48,169 nucleotides of DNA, from the NCBI GenBank assembly GCA_001443525.1, contig LKPX01000023.1, positions 1 to 48,169 of the forward strand, read 5' to 3'. Positions within the stretch are counted from its first letter, which is position 1. Every line of letters starts with the position of its first letter. Both the position numbers and the translations under genes were made by a program. Positions 18,039 to 26,828 of this stretch are shown here, in pieces. The stretch is from Desulfobacteraceae bacterium RAAP-1. Lineage in GTDB: Bacteria; Desulfobacterota; Desulfobacteria; Desulfobacterales; Desulfatirhabdiaceae. The notes beneath the pieces are model-generated. The model was given only the letters and a program-made list of their open reading frames with translations, made no database searches and had not been told where the DNA came from.

Positions 18039-19194
18039 ATCATCCTTTAATCTCGACGGCGATTATTACAGCTCGAAGTTTGCTGAGCAGCGTAAAGGTG
18101 AAGGCGATACGCTGATTCTGAACCTGGGGCCTCAGCATCCTTCCACTCATGGTGTACTCAGAGTGATGGTGGAGCTGGATGGTGAATATGTCAGGCGGGC
18201 TGAACCCGTTTTGGGTTATATTCACAGGATGCACGAAAAGATGGGTGAAGTGAAGACCTATGTGCAGTATCTGCCGAATATGGGCAGGGTGGATTATCTG
18301 CATGCGCTTGCATGGAACTGGGCATATGTAGGTGCGGTTGAAAGGTTGATGGGTATTGAAGTGCCGCCACGCGCCGAGTACATCAGGGTCATTACCTGTG
18401 AGCTGAACCGTATATGCTCTCATCTTTTGTGGTGGGGGGCTTATGTCCTCGATCTTGGAGGGTTTACCCCGATTCTGTACGCATTCGATGACCGTGAAAA
18501 TATCATGGATATCCTTCAAATGGTGACCGGTTCGCGCCTGACATACTGCTATTACCGGTTTGGCGGTGTTTCATCCGATATCACCAGTGAATTTATTGCG
18601 CAAACCCGGGCATTTGTTGATCGATTTAGAAAACGTATCCCTATGTATCACGATCTGGTGACAGGTAATATGATACTGCGCGGAAGATGCGAGGATATCG
18701 GGGTTATTTCTCTTGAAATGGCGAAGCGTTATGGCGCAACCGGACCGGTTCTTAGAGGCACTGGCCTTCCCTATGATGTCCGTCGCGCGGAACCTTATTC
18801 CGTTTATAACCAGATAGATTTCGATATTCCGGTTTCAGAAGCGGGGGACGCAATGGCGCGTTATGATGTGCGTCTTGCCGAACTTGAACAGAGTCTTCGT
18901 ATCATCGAACAGGCGCTGCAACAGTTGCCGGATGGGCCTTACATCAGTGCCGATGTTCCCGAAAGAATCGTGCCTCCCAAAGGCGAGGTGTATTTTGCAG
19001 TTGAGGGCGCACGTGGGAAAATTGGGGTTTATCTGATCAGTGATGGCAGTGACAAGCCGTATCGTATCAAGCTGAGAGCTCCAGGCTATTCCAATCTTCA
19101 TGTATTTGCCGAACTGGCGCAGGGAACGATTCTAGCGGATGCTATTTCCATACTGGGAAGTTTAGACCTTGTAATTCCGGAGATTGACAGATGA
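18028..19194 (+). CDS. nuoD: Complex I subunit NuoD (49-kDa quinone-site subunit)
   Basis: A 388-residue NiFe-hydrogenase-like subunit forming the quinone pocket with NuoB. Signatures include LNLGPQHPSTHGVLR near the N-terminus and the C-terminal stretch PPKGEVYFAVEGARGKIG with RIKLRAPGYSNL. The start at 18028 is chosen because it restores the normal N-terminus and has AGAAGG upstream; it overlaps the short NuoG gene by 11 bp. It overlaps nuoH by 4 bp. Its place after the E-F-G block rather than after nuoC is unusual. Confidence 0.95.
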   Translation: MQDKSSFNLDGDYYSSKFAEQRKGEGDTLILNLGPQHPSTHGVLRVMVELDGEYVRRAEPVLGYIHRMHEKMGEVKTYVQYLPNMGRVDYLHALAWNWAYVGAVERLMGIEVPPRAEYIRVITCELNRICSHLLWWGAYVLDLGGFTPILYAFDDRENIMDILQMVTGSRLTYCYYRFGGVSSDITSEFIAQTRAFVDRFRKRIPMYHDLVTGNMILRGRCEDIGVISLEMAKRYGATGPVLRGTGLPYDVRRAEPYSVYNQIDFDIPVSEAGDAMARYDVRLAELEQSLRIIEQALQQLPDGPYISADVPERIVPPKGEVYFAVEGARGKIGVYLISDGSDKPYRIKLRAPGYSNLHVFAELAQGTILADAISILGSLDLVIPEIDR

Positions 19195-20177
19195 CGCAGA
19201 TTCTTCAATATTTGGTAATGCCTCTGGTGCATATTGTGGTGGCTCTGGCAGCGATACTCACATTTATTGCGCTCAATGGCCTGATTCTGGTCTATGTCGA
19301 ACGAAAGGTTGCGGGTTTCATTCAAAGACGTCCAGGACCCTATGAAGTGGGGCCTCAGGGGTTGTTGCAACCTCTGGCGGATGCTCTGAAGCTGATGGCC
19401 AAACAGCTTGTCATGCCGAGGGGCGCGGACAGCATTCTGTTCTGGGCAGCGCCGCTTTTGTCGTTTACTCCGGTTGCCATCTGCCTGATGCCTATACCGT
19501 TTGGCCCGAATCTGACCGGATGGAATGTCAATCTGGGGATATTGCTGGTGCTGGCTTTTTCAGGGCTCAATGTGCTGGCGTTGTGTCTTGCGGGCTGGAG
19601 TTCCAACAATAAATATTCGCTGTTAGGCGCTGCCCGGGCAGTAGCTCAGTCAGTCGCTTATGAAATTCCTCTGCTCCTGTCGGTTCTATGTATCGCTTTT
19701 ACAACGGGTTCTCTGAATTTTGCCGATGTGACGGCTTCTCAGTCACATGGTTTGTTTTCATGGAATATTTTTGTACAACCACTGGCGTTTCTGATATTTT
19801 TTATTGCCGCTCTGGCTGAAACCAATCGTGCTCCGTTTGATTTGCCTGAAGCTGAAAGCGAGCTAACCGCCGGGTTTCATACGGAGTATTCAGGAATGGG
19901 ATTCGGTCTGTTTTTTCTGGCAGAATATTCTTATATGATTGTGGTAAGTGCTGTCGGATCGGTATTGTTCCTGGGGGGATGGAATGGCCCGTTTTTGTCA
20001 GGGCACTGGTGGATGCTGGGTAAGATTTACGCACTGATACTGGTTATGATGTGGTTTCGATGGACATATCCCAGAGTTCGTTTTGATCAGCTTCTGAACA
20101 TATGCTGGAAATGGCTGATTCCGCTGTCTCTGATGAATTTGCTCGGAACTGCTTTGATCATTAACCTTGTGAGGTAG
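19191..20177 (+). CDS. nuoH: Complex I subunit NuoH
   Basis: A 328-residue polytopic membrane protein with about eight helices. It carries the NuoH signatures VERKVAGFIQRRPGPYEVGP and AETNRAPFDLPEAESELTAG, which line the quinone channel. It overlaps nuoD by 4 bp (ATGA) and is followed by nuoI one base after its stop. Confidence 0.97.
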   Translation: MTQILQYLVMPLVHIVVALAAILTFIALNGLILVYVERKVAGFIQRRPGPYEVGPQGLLQPLADALKLMAKQLVMPRGADSILFWAAPLLSFTPVAICLMPIPFGPNLTGWNVNLGILLVLAFSGLNVLALCLAGWSSNNKYSLLGAARAVAQSVAYEIPLLLSVLCIAFTTGSLNFADVTASQSHGLFSWNIFVQPLAFLIFFIAALAETNRAPFDLPEAESELTAGFHTEYSGMGFGLFFLAEYSYMIVVSAVGSVLFLGGWNGPFLSGHWWMLGKIYALILVMMWFRWTYPRVRFDQLLNICWKWLIPLSLMNLLGTALIINLVR

Positions 20178-20178
20178 G

Positions 20179-20730
20179 ATGACAACGATTCGCAAAACGC
20201 TGAATGGACTGTGGAGTCTGATTGTCGGCCTGAAAGTCACGGGAAAAGAGTTTTGTAAGCCATGGCTTACAGTGCATTATCCCAGGCAGGAAGTCAATAA
20301 CCTGAATACTTATCGCGGGCATATCGAACTGGTATCGCTTTCAGACGATCCAGGAAAACCCAAGTGTGTTGTGTGCAGGAGATGTGAGGAAATTTGCCCA
20401 TCAGACTGTATTCGTATCGAAATGCACACGCCAGAAGAAAGCCATTTGCCTGATCGTCCGCTCATGCTGATTTCCGGCGTGCCGCTGGCTGGTTCTGTGG
20501 CTAAGGATCCGTTATGCGAAGGTGATAAGTTGCTGCGGGTTCTGGATGGATTTTATCTGAATTATAACATGTGCAGTCTTTGTGGGCTTTGTGTTCAAAA
20601 TTGCCCCGTTTCATCTTTGACTTTCTCGCAGGAAGTATATCTTGCGGGGCAAAAGCGGTCAGATTTTGAGTTCGATTTATTGCAAAGATTACAAGAAGAT
20701 GCCTATAAGCCAATCAAAAGTTATCACTGA
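20179..20730 (+). CDS. nuoI: Complex I subunit NuoI (clusters N6a/N6b)
   Basis: A 183-residue ferredoxin-like subunit with two [4Fe-4S] motifs, CVVCRRCEEICP and CSLCGLCVQNCP, separated by an insertion longer than in E. coli NuoI. An amphipathic N-terminal helix (residues 1-35) fits membrane anchoring. It connects the upper peripheral arm to NuoB. Confidence 0.95.
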   Translation: MTTIRKTLNGLWSLIVGLKVTGKEFCKPWLTVHYPRQEVNNLNTYRGHIELVSLSDDPGKPKCVVCRRCEEICPSDCIRIEMHTPEESHLPDRPLMLISGVPLAGSVAKDPLCEGDKLLRVLDGFYLNYNMCSLCGLCVQNCPVSSLTFSQEVYLAGQKRSDFEFDLLQRLQEDAYKPIKSYH

Positions 20731-20781
20731 GTGGTTCGGTTGAATATGACTTGCTGTTTCAACAGATGAATAAGGAGAAGC

Positions 20782-21312
20782 ATGAATCTGAACTCGATGG
20801 TGCATCCAGTTTACGGATTATATCTGATGCTCATTATCGGCGGGGGAATAACGGCAGTCCGAGCTAAGAGCCTTGTGCGTGCACTGGTGGGATTGATTGT
20901 GACGTTATTCGGCGTTGCGGGGATGTATCTATTGCTGGCAGCGCCTTTTATTGCTTTTATGCAGATTCTGATTTACGTGGGCGCCGTGGCAGTATTGATG
21001 TTTTTTGCCATCATGTTGACAAGGACATCTGATGGAGAGTCCGGCTTTGAGGATAAGGCCGTGGATAAAACCTATCGCTCGCGTGGATTCATGAGCATCT
21101 GGGCATCGGGGTTGATGTTTGCGATGCTGGCAATGGCTGTTGTGAGGTACATGCCCAGAGCTATTCCATTGAAACCGGAAACGACGATGGCTCAGCTTGG
21201 TGAATTTTTGACGGGTCCGTTTGTGCTTCCCTTTGAGCTGATTTCAGTAGCGCTGCTTGTTTCAATGGCGGGCGCCGTTTTACTGGGTTTTGAAAGGAGA
21301 AAGGCCAAATGA
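20782..21312 (+). CDS. nuoJ: Complex I subunit NuoJ
   Basis: A 176-residue membrane subunit with five hydrophobic helices. The pi-bulge region of TM3 is recognisable as QILIYVGAVAVLMFFAIML. It couples quinone chemistry to ion transfer. Ribosome site AAGGAG. It overlaps nuoK by 4 bp. Confidence 0.95.
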   Translation: MNLNSMVHPVYGLYLMLIIGGGITAVRAKSLVRALVGLIVTLFGVAGMYLLLAAPFIAFMQILIYVGAVAVLMFFAIMLTRTSDGESGFEDKAVDKTYRSRGFMSIWASGLMFAMLAMAVVRYMPRAIPLKPETTMAQLGEFLTGPFVLPFELISVALLVSMAGAVLLGFERRKAK

Positions 21313-21617
21313 ATTATCTAGTCATGTACCATCTGGCGGCGCTGGCTCTTTTAAGTTTAGGAATTTACGGTCTTACGAGCCGAAAAAGCCTTGTGGGGAT
21401 GCTGATTTCCGTTGAGTTGATGCTGAATGGTGCCGGGCTGGCACTGGTCGCCAGCAGCAGACTGACTCCAGCCATAGATCAACTTGGACAGATTGGTACG
21501 CTTTTAATAATGGGGCTGGCAGCAGCGGAAGCAACGCTGGTGCTTGCCATAATCCTGGTCGTATCCCGACGCTTTGGAACAACTTCAAGCGCCAGTATAG
21601 CTATTTTAAAGGGCTGA
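21309..21617 (+). CDS. nuoK: Complex I subunit NuoK
   Basis: A 102-residue three-helix subunit with both conserved membrane glutamates, in ISVELMLNG and AAEATLVLAI. It overlaps nuoJ by 4 bp. An antiporter-like gene follows six bases after its stop. Confidence 0.97.
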   Translation: MNYLVMYHLAALALLSLGIYGLTSRKSLVGMLISVELMLNGAGLALVASSRLTPAIDQLGQIGTLLIMGLAAAEATLVLAIILVVSRRFGTTSSASIAILKG

Positions 21618-21623
21618 TGTCAG

Positions 21624-23102
21624 ATGACAATTCAAAGTGCCACGCTCCTGCTGCCAATTATTATTCCGGGTTTAGCGCCGCTGTTTATCTGGTTGCTGCG
21701 TAAAAATATCAATTATCGCGAGGCGGTGTCCTTTATTGCCGGTATCCTGACCTTCGGTACTGTTTTGACGTTTGCTCCCGCCGTATTAAGGGGAAATGTC
21801 CTAGTCTTCAAGGTTTTTGAAATTCTTCCGGGCATCAATATTACATTCAGCGCAGACGGTCTCAGTATGATATTTGCCATTGTGGCGTCTTTTTTGTGGA
21901 TTTTTGCGACGTCGTACAACATAGGGTACATGCGTTCGTTGAATGAACACGCCCAGACGCGGTATTATTTCTGCTTTGCCGTTGCTATCTTTGGCGCTGA
22001 AGGTGTTGCGCTCAGTGGAAATGTTTTTACACTCTACATGTTCTATGAAATTATTACGGTTTTCACGTATCCTCTGGTGGCGCACCATCAGGACGATGAA
22101 TCCTACAGTGGCGCCAGAAAATATCTGGTTTATCTGATGGGAACATCGAAGCTCTTCCTTTTACCCGCAATGGTTCTGACGTATGTGCTTTGCGGTACTC
22201 TCGATTTCAGGCTTGGGGACATGGCGACGGGAATATTCCCTGCCAATGCCAATCACGTACTGGTTCAGATAACCTATTTTCTATATATCGCAGGTCTTGC
22301 AAAAGCCGCCCTGATGCCGCTGCATAACTGGTTGCCTTCTGCGATGGTGGCGCCGACGCCTGTTTCTGCACTTTTGCATGCTGTCGCGGTTGTGAAAGCC
22401 GGTGTGTTTTCCGTCAGCAGGATTCTTCTGTCAGTGTTTGGCGTTCAATTGATGACGGATTTGCATTTGGGATTTCCAACAGCCTGTATTGCGGCGTTTA
22501 CAATTGTGACGGCCTCAGTTATCGCTTTGACAAAAGATGATTTAAAGGCCAGGCTTGCCTATTCCACGGTAAGTCAATTGTCGTATATTGTGCTGGGCGT
22601 TTCGATGCTGACTCCGCAGTCCATCACCGGCGGGCTGGTTCATATTGCCAATCATGCGTTCAGCAAGATTACACTCTTCTTTGCAGCAGGAGCGATTTAT
22701 GTGGCGACACACAATAAAAAAATCAGTCTGATGTCGGGTCTGGGCCGAAAAATGCCATGGACATTCGGGGCATTTGCCATTGCGAGTCTGTCCATGATCG
22801 GCGTTCCGCCGGTATGCGGTTTTGTCAGTAAATGGTATTTGATTAATGGAGCAGTCAGTGCAAGTTATATGGTTTTTTTTGTTGCGCTGCTGGCCAGTAC
22901 AATTTTGAATGCATCGTATTTTACTCCGATTATCTATAAGGCTTTTTTCGAAGCGCCGGTTCCAGGTGAGGATCATTCTCATTACACAGAAGCCCCGATG
23001 ACGATGGTGGTGCCACTTTTTACCACAGCGCTTATTTCAGTTTTTCTAGGTTTATATCCAAATGTGATCATTCAGTTTATTCGGTCCATTAAGGGGTTCT
23101 GA
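21624..23102 (+). CDS. Antiporter-like proton channel subunit (NuoL/MrpA-like, without lateral helix)
   Basis: A 492-residue membrane protein with about 14 helices of the Mrp/NuoLMN family. It sits in the usual nuoL position and has the NuoL/MrpA-type APTPVSALLHAVAVVKAG. Channel residues are visible: E142 (TM5), K227 in AGLAKAALMPLH (TM7), K258 (TM8) and a C-terminal K in FVSKWYL. At 492 aa it lacks the C-terminal extension that makes the long lateral helix of E. coli NuoL (about 610 aa). It probably pumps one ion per cycle. Annotation pipelines may call it MrpD or NuoL. Confidence 0.9.
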   Translation: MTIQSATLLLPIIIPGLAPLFIWLLRKNINYREAVSFIAGILTFGTVLTFAPAVLRGNVLVFKVFEILPGINITFSADGLSMIFAIVASFLWIFATSYNIGYMRSLNEHAQTRYYFCFAVAIFGAEGVALSGNVFTLYMFYEIITVFTYPLVAHHQDDESYSGARKYLVYLMGTSKLFLLPAMVLTYVLCGTLDFRLGDMATGIFPANANHVLVQITYFLYIAGLAKAALMPLHNWLPSAMVAPTPVSALLHAVAVVKAGVFSVSRILLSVFGVQLMTDLHLGFPTACIAAFTIVTASVIALTKDDLKARLAYSTVSQLSYIVLGVSMLTPQSITGGLVHIANHAFSKITLFFAAGAIYVATHNKKISLMSGLGRKMPWTFGAFAIASLSMIGVPPVCGFVSKWYLINGAVSASYMVFFVALLASTILNASYFTPIIYKAFFEAPVPGEDHSHYTEAPMTMVVPLFTTALISVFLGLYPNVIIQFIRSIKGF

Positions 23103-23162
23103 TTTGGAAGAATTGGCTAATACATTGATTAAAGAGATAAACATCAGCGAGAGCGTCCGATT

Positions 23163-23441
23163 ATGTCGTTTTTAAAACAAATATTTACAGCCTCTTTTTT
23201 GAAGAAGGCTATGTATGTCAGTTTGTTGGTTCTGGTGGTGTTGAATTTGTTCATTCGTCCACATGAGCCGCACTTCAACGCTGAAAGATTTCCAGGGTTT
23301 TGGGCGCTTTTCGGTGCCGGCGGGGCAATTTTGCTGGCATTTATTGCAAAATGGTGTGCTCACACGTTTCTGGGCAAGGATGTGGATTTTTATCTGAGAA
23401 AAGAAAAGCAAAATTCTGCATCCTTAAAGGAGGCAAAGTGA
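23163..23441 (+). CDS. Small two-helix membrane protein of the nuo operon
   Basis: A 92-residue protein with two hydrophobic segments (about residues 15-31 and 47-67) and a basic, lysine-rich tail. I recognise no named family. It lies between two antiporter-like genes, and its stop overlaps the GTG start of the next gene (GTGA at 23438-23441), so the two are translationally coupled. It is therefore probably an accessory subunit of the membrane arm. A clear GAGAGCG-type ribosome site precedes the ATG. Confidence 0.75.
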   Translation: MSFLKQIFTASFLKKAMYVSLLVLVVLNLFIRPHEPHFNAERFPGFWALFGAGGAILLAFIAKWCAHTFLGKDVDFYLRKEKQNSASLKEAK

Positions 23442-25198
23442 CAGCGTTTATTCATCCATCCCTTCTATTTGCTTTTTGTGCACTGATCGTCATTTTCTTG
23501 CCGGTTAAAATCGGCAGATGGTTTCCGCCTATTGCTGCGGCATTAGCAGTGTTCAGTGTGTTTAAAATGGCGCCGGGTTCTTATGCCACATTTCATTATC
23601 TTGGAATGACACTGAAGGCTGGGCGCGTGGATGCGTTGTCAATGGTTTTTGCCAATGTATTTGCCATTCAGGCCCTGATAGGATTTATCTTTGCTTTCCA
23701 TATTGAAGATCGTGCTCAGCATGTGGCTGCGCTGATGTATATTACTGGCGCATTTGGTTCTGTTTTTGCGGCGGATTATCCCACACTTTTTATTTTCTGG
23801 GAAATGATGAGTGTCTCTTCGACATTTCTGATTTGGTTGCGTCGAGTTCCTGCTTCTACCAAAGCCGGTTTGAGATATTTTCTTTTTCATACCCTGGGCG
23901 GCCTGATGCTTTTGGGAGGGTTGCTCCTCCGTTACAAGGCCACAGGCAGTTGGGCGTTTGATCCTGTAGCACCGGACTCTGCGAAAATTTACGATTATTT
24001 GGTTATGTTGGGTTTTTGTGTCAATGCAGCAGTCATTCCGTTGCATGCGTGGCTTCCGGATGCCTATCCGGAGGCTACGGTGACAGGTGCGGTGTTTATG
24101 AGTGCATTTACGACAAAAACGGCTGTGTATGTGCTGTTGCGCGGGTTCACAGGATTTGAAGTACTGGGTGTTATGGGAACGCTCATGGCTTTGTATGGTG
24201 TTTTTTACGCTACCATCGAAAATGATACACGACGAATCCTGGCGTATCATATCGTTTCGCAGGTCGGATACATGGTTGCCGGTGTCGGTATTGGCACGGC
24301 CATGACAGTGGATGGCGCCTGTGCTCATGCCTATGCGCACATATTGTACAAGGGGCTTTTGTTCATGAGTACAGGAACGCTGCTATATGCTGCGGGCACA
24401 TCAAAACTGACAGAACTTGGAGGGCTGTTCAAGCGGCTGCCAATGGTGTTTTTCTGGTATATGATAGCTGCTGTCAGTATTTCAGGGCTTCCGCTTTTCT
24501 CAGGGTTTGTCAGTAAAACCATGACCATAACTGGTGCTGCAGAAGCTCACCATGTATGGTTGGCTATAGGCATGGAAATTGCCGCTGTGGGTACTTTTCT
24601 TTCTGTAGGCATCAAGCTTCCCTATTTTGCCTTTTTTTTCAAGGAAGATTCAGGCAGAGAGTTGACGCCAATTCCATGGAATATGTATGTGGCAATGGCG
24701 GCGTCTGGTGTGTTGTGCTTTATCATTGGTATCTATCCCAATCTCCTGTATTCTTTGCTGCCCCATGCAGTTGAATATGAACCTTACACCGCATGGCATG
24801 TGCTCCAGTCACTTTTACTGCTTGGTTTTACAGGGTTGGGGTTCTATATAATGCGCAACAGACTTAAACCCGAAGCCAAGCTCAATCTGGATTTCGATTA
24901 TTTTTACCGGTTGGTGGGGCGTATTGTGCTGGCTGTTGCGCGTAAACCCATTGAAGTGATAGATTCATGGTGGAGTGAATTTTATCGTGTCGGAGGGCTC
25001 AAAGGGCTTTTGAAAATTGCAGCCGGATCTGCCTGGTTTGACAAGGCTGCTATTGACGGAGTTGTGGATGGCTCTGCATATTCCGTACAGCGGTTAGGTC
25101 GGGTTGCTGCATTAACCCAGTCAGGCCGTCTGCAACAATATTTGTCAACAGCGCTGGTTATTGCCCTTACGATATTTGCATTGGTCTGGTTTTTATAA
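23438..25198 (+). CDS. MrpD-like antiporter subunit with C-terminal extension
   Basis: A 586-residue polytopic protein of the Mrp/NuoLMN family. The start is a GTG at 23438 with a strong AAAGGAGG before it. E122 (FWEMMS) and K227 (TTKTAVYVL) are kept, but the TM7 lysine is replaced by N196 in CVNAAVIPLHAWLP. Beyond the 14-helix core there is a C-terminal extension of about 130 residues with amphipathic stretches and a last membrane helix, which might replace the lateral helix missing from the 492-aa subunit. The asparagine variant is, as far as I recall, usual in this MrpD-like subgroup of sulfate reducers. Confidence 0.88.
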   Translation: MTAFIHPSLLFAFCALIVIFLPVKIGRWFPPIAAALAVFSVFKMAPGSYATFHYLGMTLKAGRVDALSMVFANVFAIQALIGFIFAFHIEDRAQHVAALMYITGAFGSVFAADYPTLFIFWEMMSVSSTFLIWLRRVPASTKAGLRYFLFHTLGGLMLLGGLLLRYKATGSWAFDPVAPDSAKIYDYLVMLGFCVNAAVIPLHAWLPDAYPEATVTGAVFMSAFTTKTAVYVLLRGFTGFEVLGVMGTLMALYGVFYATIENDTRRILAYHIVSQVGYMVAGVGIGTAMTVDGACAHAYAHILYKGLLFMSTGTLLYAAGTSKLTELGGLFKRLPMVFFWYMIAAVSISGLPLFSGFVSKTMTITGAAEAHHVWLAIGMEIAAVGTFLSVGIKLPYFAFFFKEDSGRELTPIPWNMYVAMAASGVLCFIIGIYPNLLYSLLPHAVEYEPYTAWHVLQSLLLLGFTGLGFYIMRNRLKPEAKLNLDFDYFYRLVGRIVLAVARKPIEVIDSWWSEFYRVGGLKGLLKIAAGSAWFDKAAIDGVVDGSAYSVQRLGRVAALTQSGRLQQYLSTALVIALTIFALVWFL

Positions 25199-25278
25199 TA
25201 TCAGACCTCGATCTGTCTTGAATATCAAGTGATAATGATTTTTTACAATGCTATTATAATTCGTCGAATGGAGAACGA

Positions 25279-26814
25279 ATGAGTCAGACAACAGCACCAA
25301 TACTGTCCATTTTGACATTCTTCCCACTGGCGGCTTGTCTTATTCTGCCGTTTATCAAGAATGAAAAGACGATCCGGTTTTTTACATTGACTGTCGGAAT
25401 TGTGGAAATTCTTTTAGCGCTGCCTTTGTTCCGTTTTGATTTGACGCAACCTGGATATCAGTTTGTAGAAAAATTGAACTGGATACCTCAGTGGGGGTTG
25501 ACCTATTATCTAGGAATGGATGGAATCAGCCTGTTGATGGTTCTGTTGACCATATTGTTGTTGCCGTTGTGTGTCATGTGCTCTTGGACCTATATTTCCA
25601 AACGGATCAAGGAGTTTCATTTCAGTTTGCTGATGATGACATCCGCATGTATCGGAGTTTTTGTATCGCTTGATCTGGTATTGTTCTATATTTTCTGGGA
25701 AGCGATGCTCGTGCCAATGTTTCTTTTGATAGCGGTATGGGGGGGGCCGGAACGTCGGTACGCCTCCGTGAAGTTCTTTCTTTACACATTGGCTGGAAGT
25801 ACCATGCTGCTGGTGGCTATTATCGCGCTTTATAAAGCAGGGGGAACGTTTTCAATTCCTGATCTGACGGCTCAGACATTCCCTTTCCGCTTTCAGTTCT
25901 GGGTGTTTCTGGCAATGGCGCTGGCATTTGCTATTAAAGTTCCGATGTTTCCCTTTCATACATGGCTTCCGGCAGCACATGTGGAGGCGCCAACAGCAGG
26001 AAGTGTCCTTCTGGCATCAATTCTTCTTAAAATGGGGGCTTATGGTTTTTTAAGATTCTGTCTGCCGATAACCCCTGACGCCAGTGTCTATTTTGCTCCC
26101 ATGATGATCGCTATTTCGGTAACCTCCATTCTTTATGGAGGATTTGTAGCATTGGGGCAGAAAGATATGAAGAAACTGATTGCCTATTCTTCAGTGGCGC
26201 ATATGGGATTTGTTACGTTGGGTATTTTTCTTTTTACTATCAAAGGGTTCGAAGGAGCGCTGATGGTGATGCTGAATCATGGTATTACGACCGGCGCCTT
26301 GTTTATGCTGGTTGGTGCTATCTACGAACGGAGTCATAGCAGAGAAATCACAAAAAATATGGGATTAGGAAAGTATCTTCCTGCGTATATGTTTTTCTTC
26401 GGACTTTTTGCTCTGTCATCATTGGGGTTTCCAGGCACCAACAGTTTTGTGGGGGAAATGCTGGTTCTAATCGGTGTGTTTAAATCCAGTCCATGGCTTG
26501 GTGCGGTTGTTATACCCGGTGTTATGATGGGAACAGCTTATATGCTGCGATTGGGACAGAAGCTGGCATGGGGAGAACCGACTCAGGCTAAATCCTGGCA
26601 CGATTTGAATTTAAGAGAATGGGGGTATCTCGTGCCGCTGGCAATTCTTGTATTTTATATCGGACTTGCCCCAGGACTCACCCTGAAGGCCATAGATCCA
26701 ACATTGAATCGTGTGCTGGAACGTTTCACTGATAAATCTAAGCAAACTGTTGTGGCTGTTGTAACTCCAACACAGAAAAGCAATGTAGTCGGCCTTTCCT
26801 CTTTACCACGCTGA
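25279..26814 (+). CDS. nuoM: Complex I subunit NuoM
   Basis: A 511-residue antiporter-like subunit with NuoM signatures: FWEAMLVPMFLLI (TM5 glutamate), FAIKVPMFPFHTWLP (TM7 lysine) and LASILLKMGAYGFLRF (TM8 lysine). All key channel residues are present. It starts 80 bp after the MrpD-like gene, with GGAGAACG before the ATG. Confidence 0.96.
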   Translation: MSQTTAPILSILTFFPLAACLILPFIKNEKTIRFFTLTVGIVEILLALPLFRFDLTQPGYQFVEKLNWIPQWGLTYYLGMDGISLLMVLLTILLLPLCVMCSWTYISKRIKEFHFSLLMMTSACIGVFVSLDLVLFYIFWEAMLVPMFLLIAVWGGPERRYASVKFFLYTLAGSTMLLVAIIALYKAGGTFSIPDLTAQTFPFRFQFWVFLAMALAFAIKVPMFPFHTWLPAAHVEAPTAGSVLLASILLKMGAYGFLRFCLPITPDASVYFAPMMIAISVTSILYGGFVALGQKDMKKLIAYSSVAHMGFVTLGIFLFTIKGFEGALMVMLNHGITTGALFMLVGAIYERSHSREITKNMGLGKYLPAYMFFFGLFALSSLGFPGTNSFVGEMLVLIGVFKSSPWLGAVVIPGVMMGTAYMLRLGQKLAWGEPTQAKSWHDLNLREWGYLVPLAILVFYIGLAPGLTLKAIDPTLNRVLERFTDKSKQTVVAVVTPTQKSNVVGLSSLPR

Positions 26815-26828
26815 AAAAGGAGATCCAC

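Noticed and set aside
23639-24340. 233-codon minus-strand frame
   Set aside because: Antisense to the MrpD-like gene; composition reflects the codon bias of the real gene.
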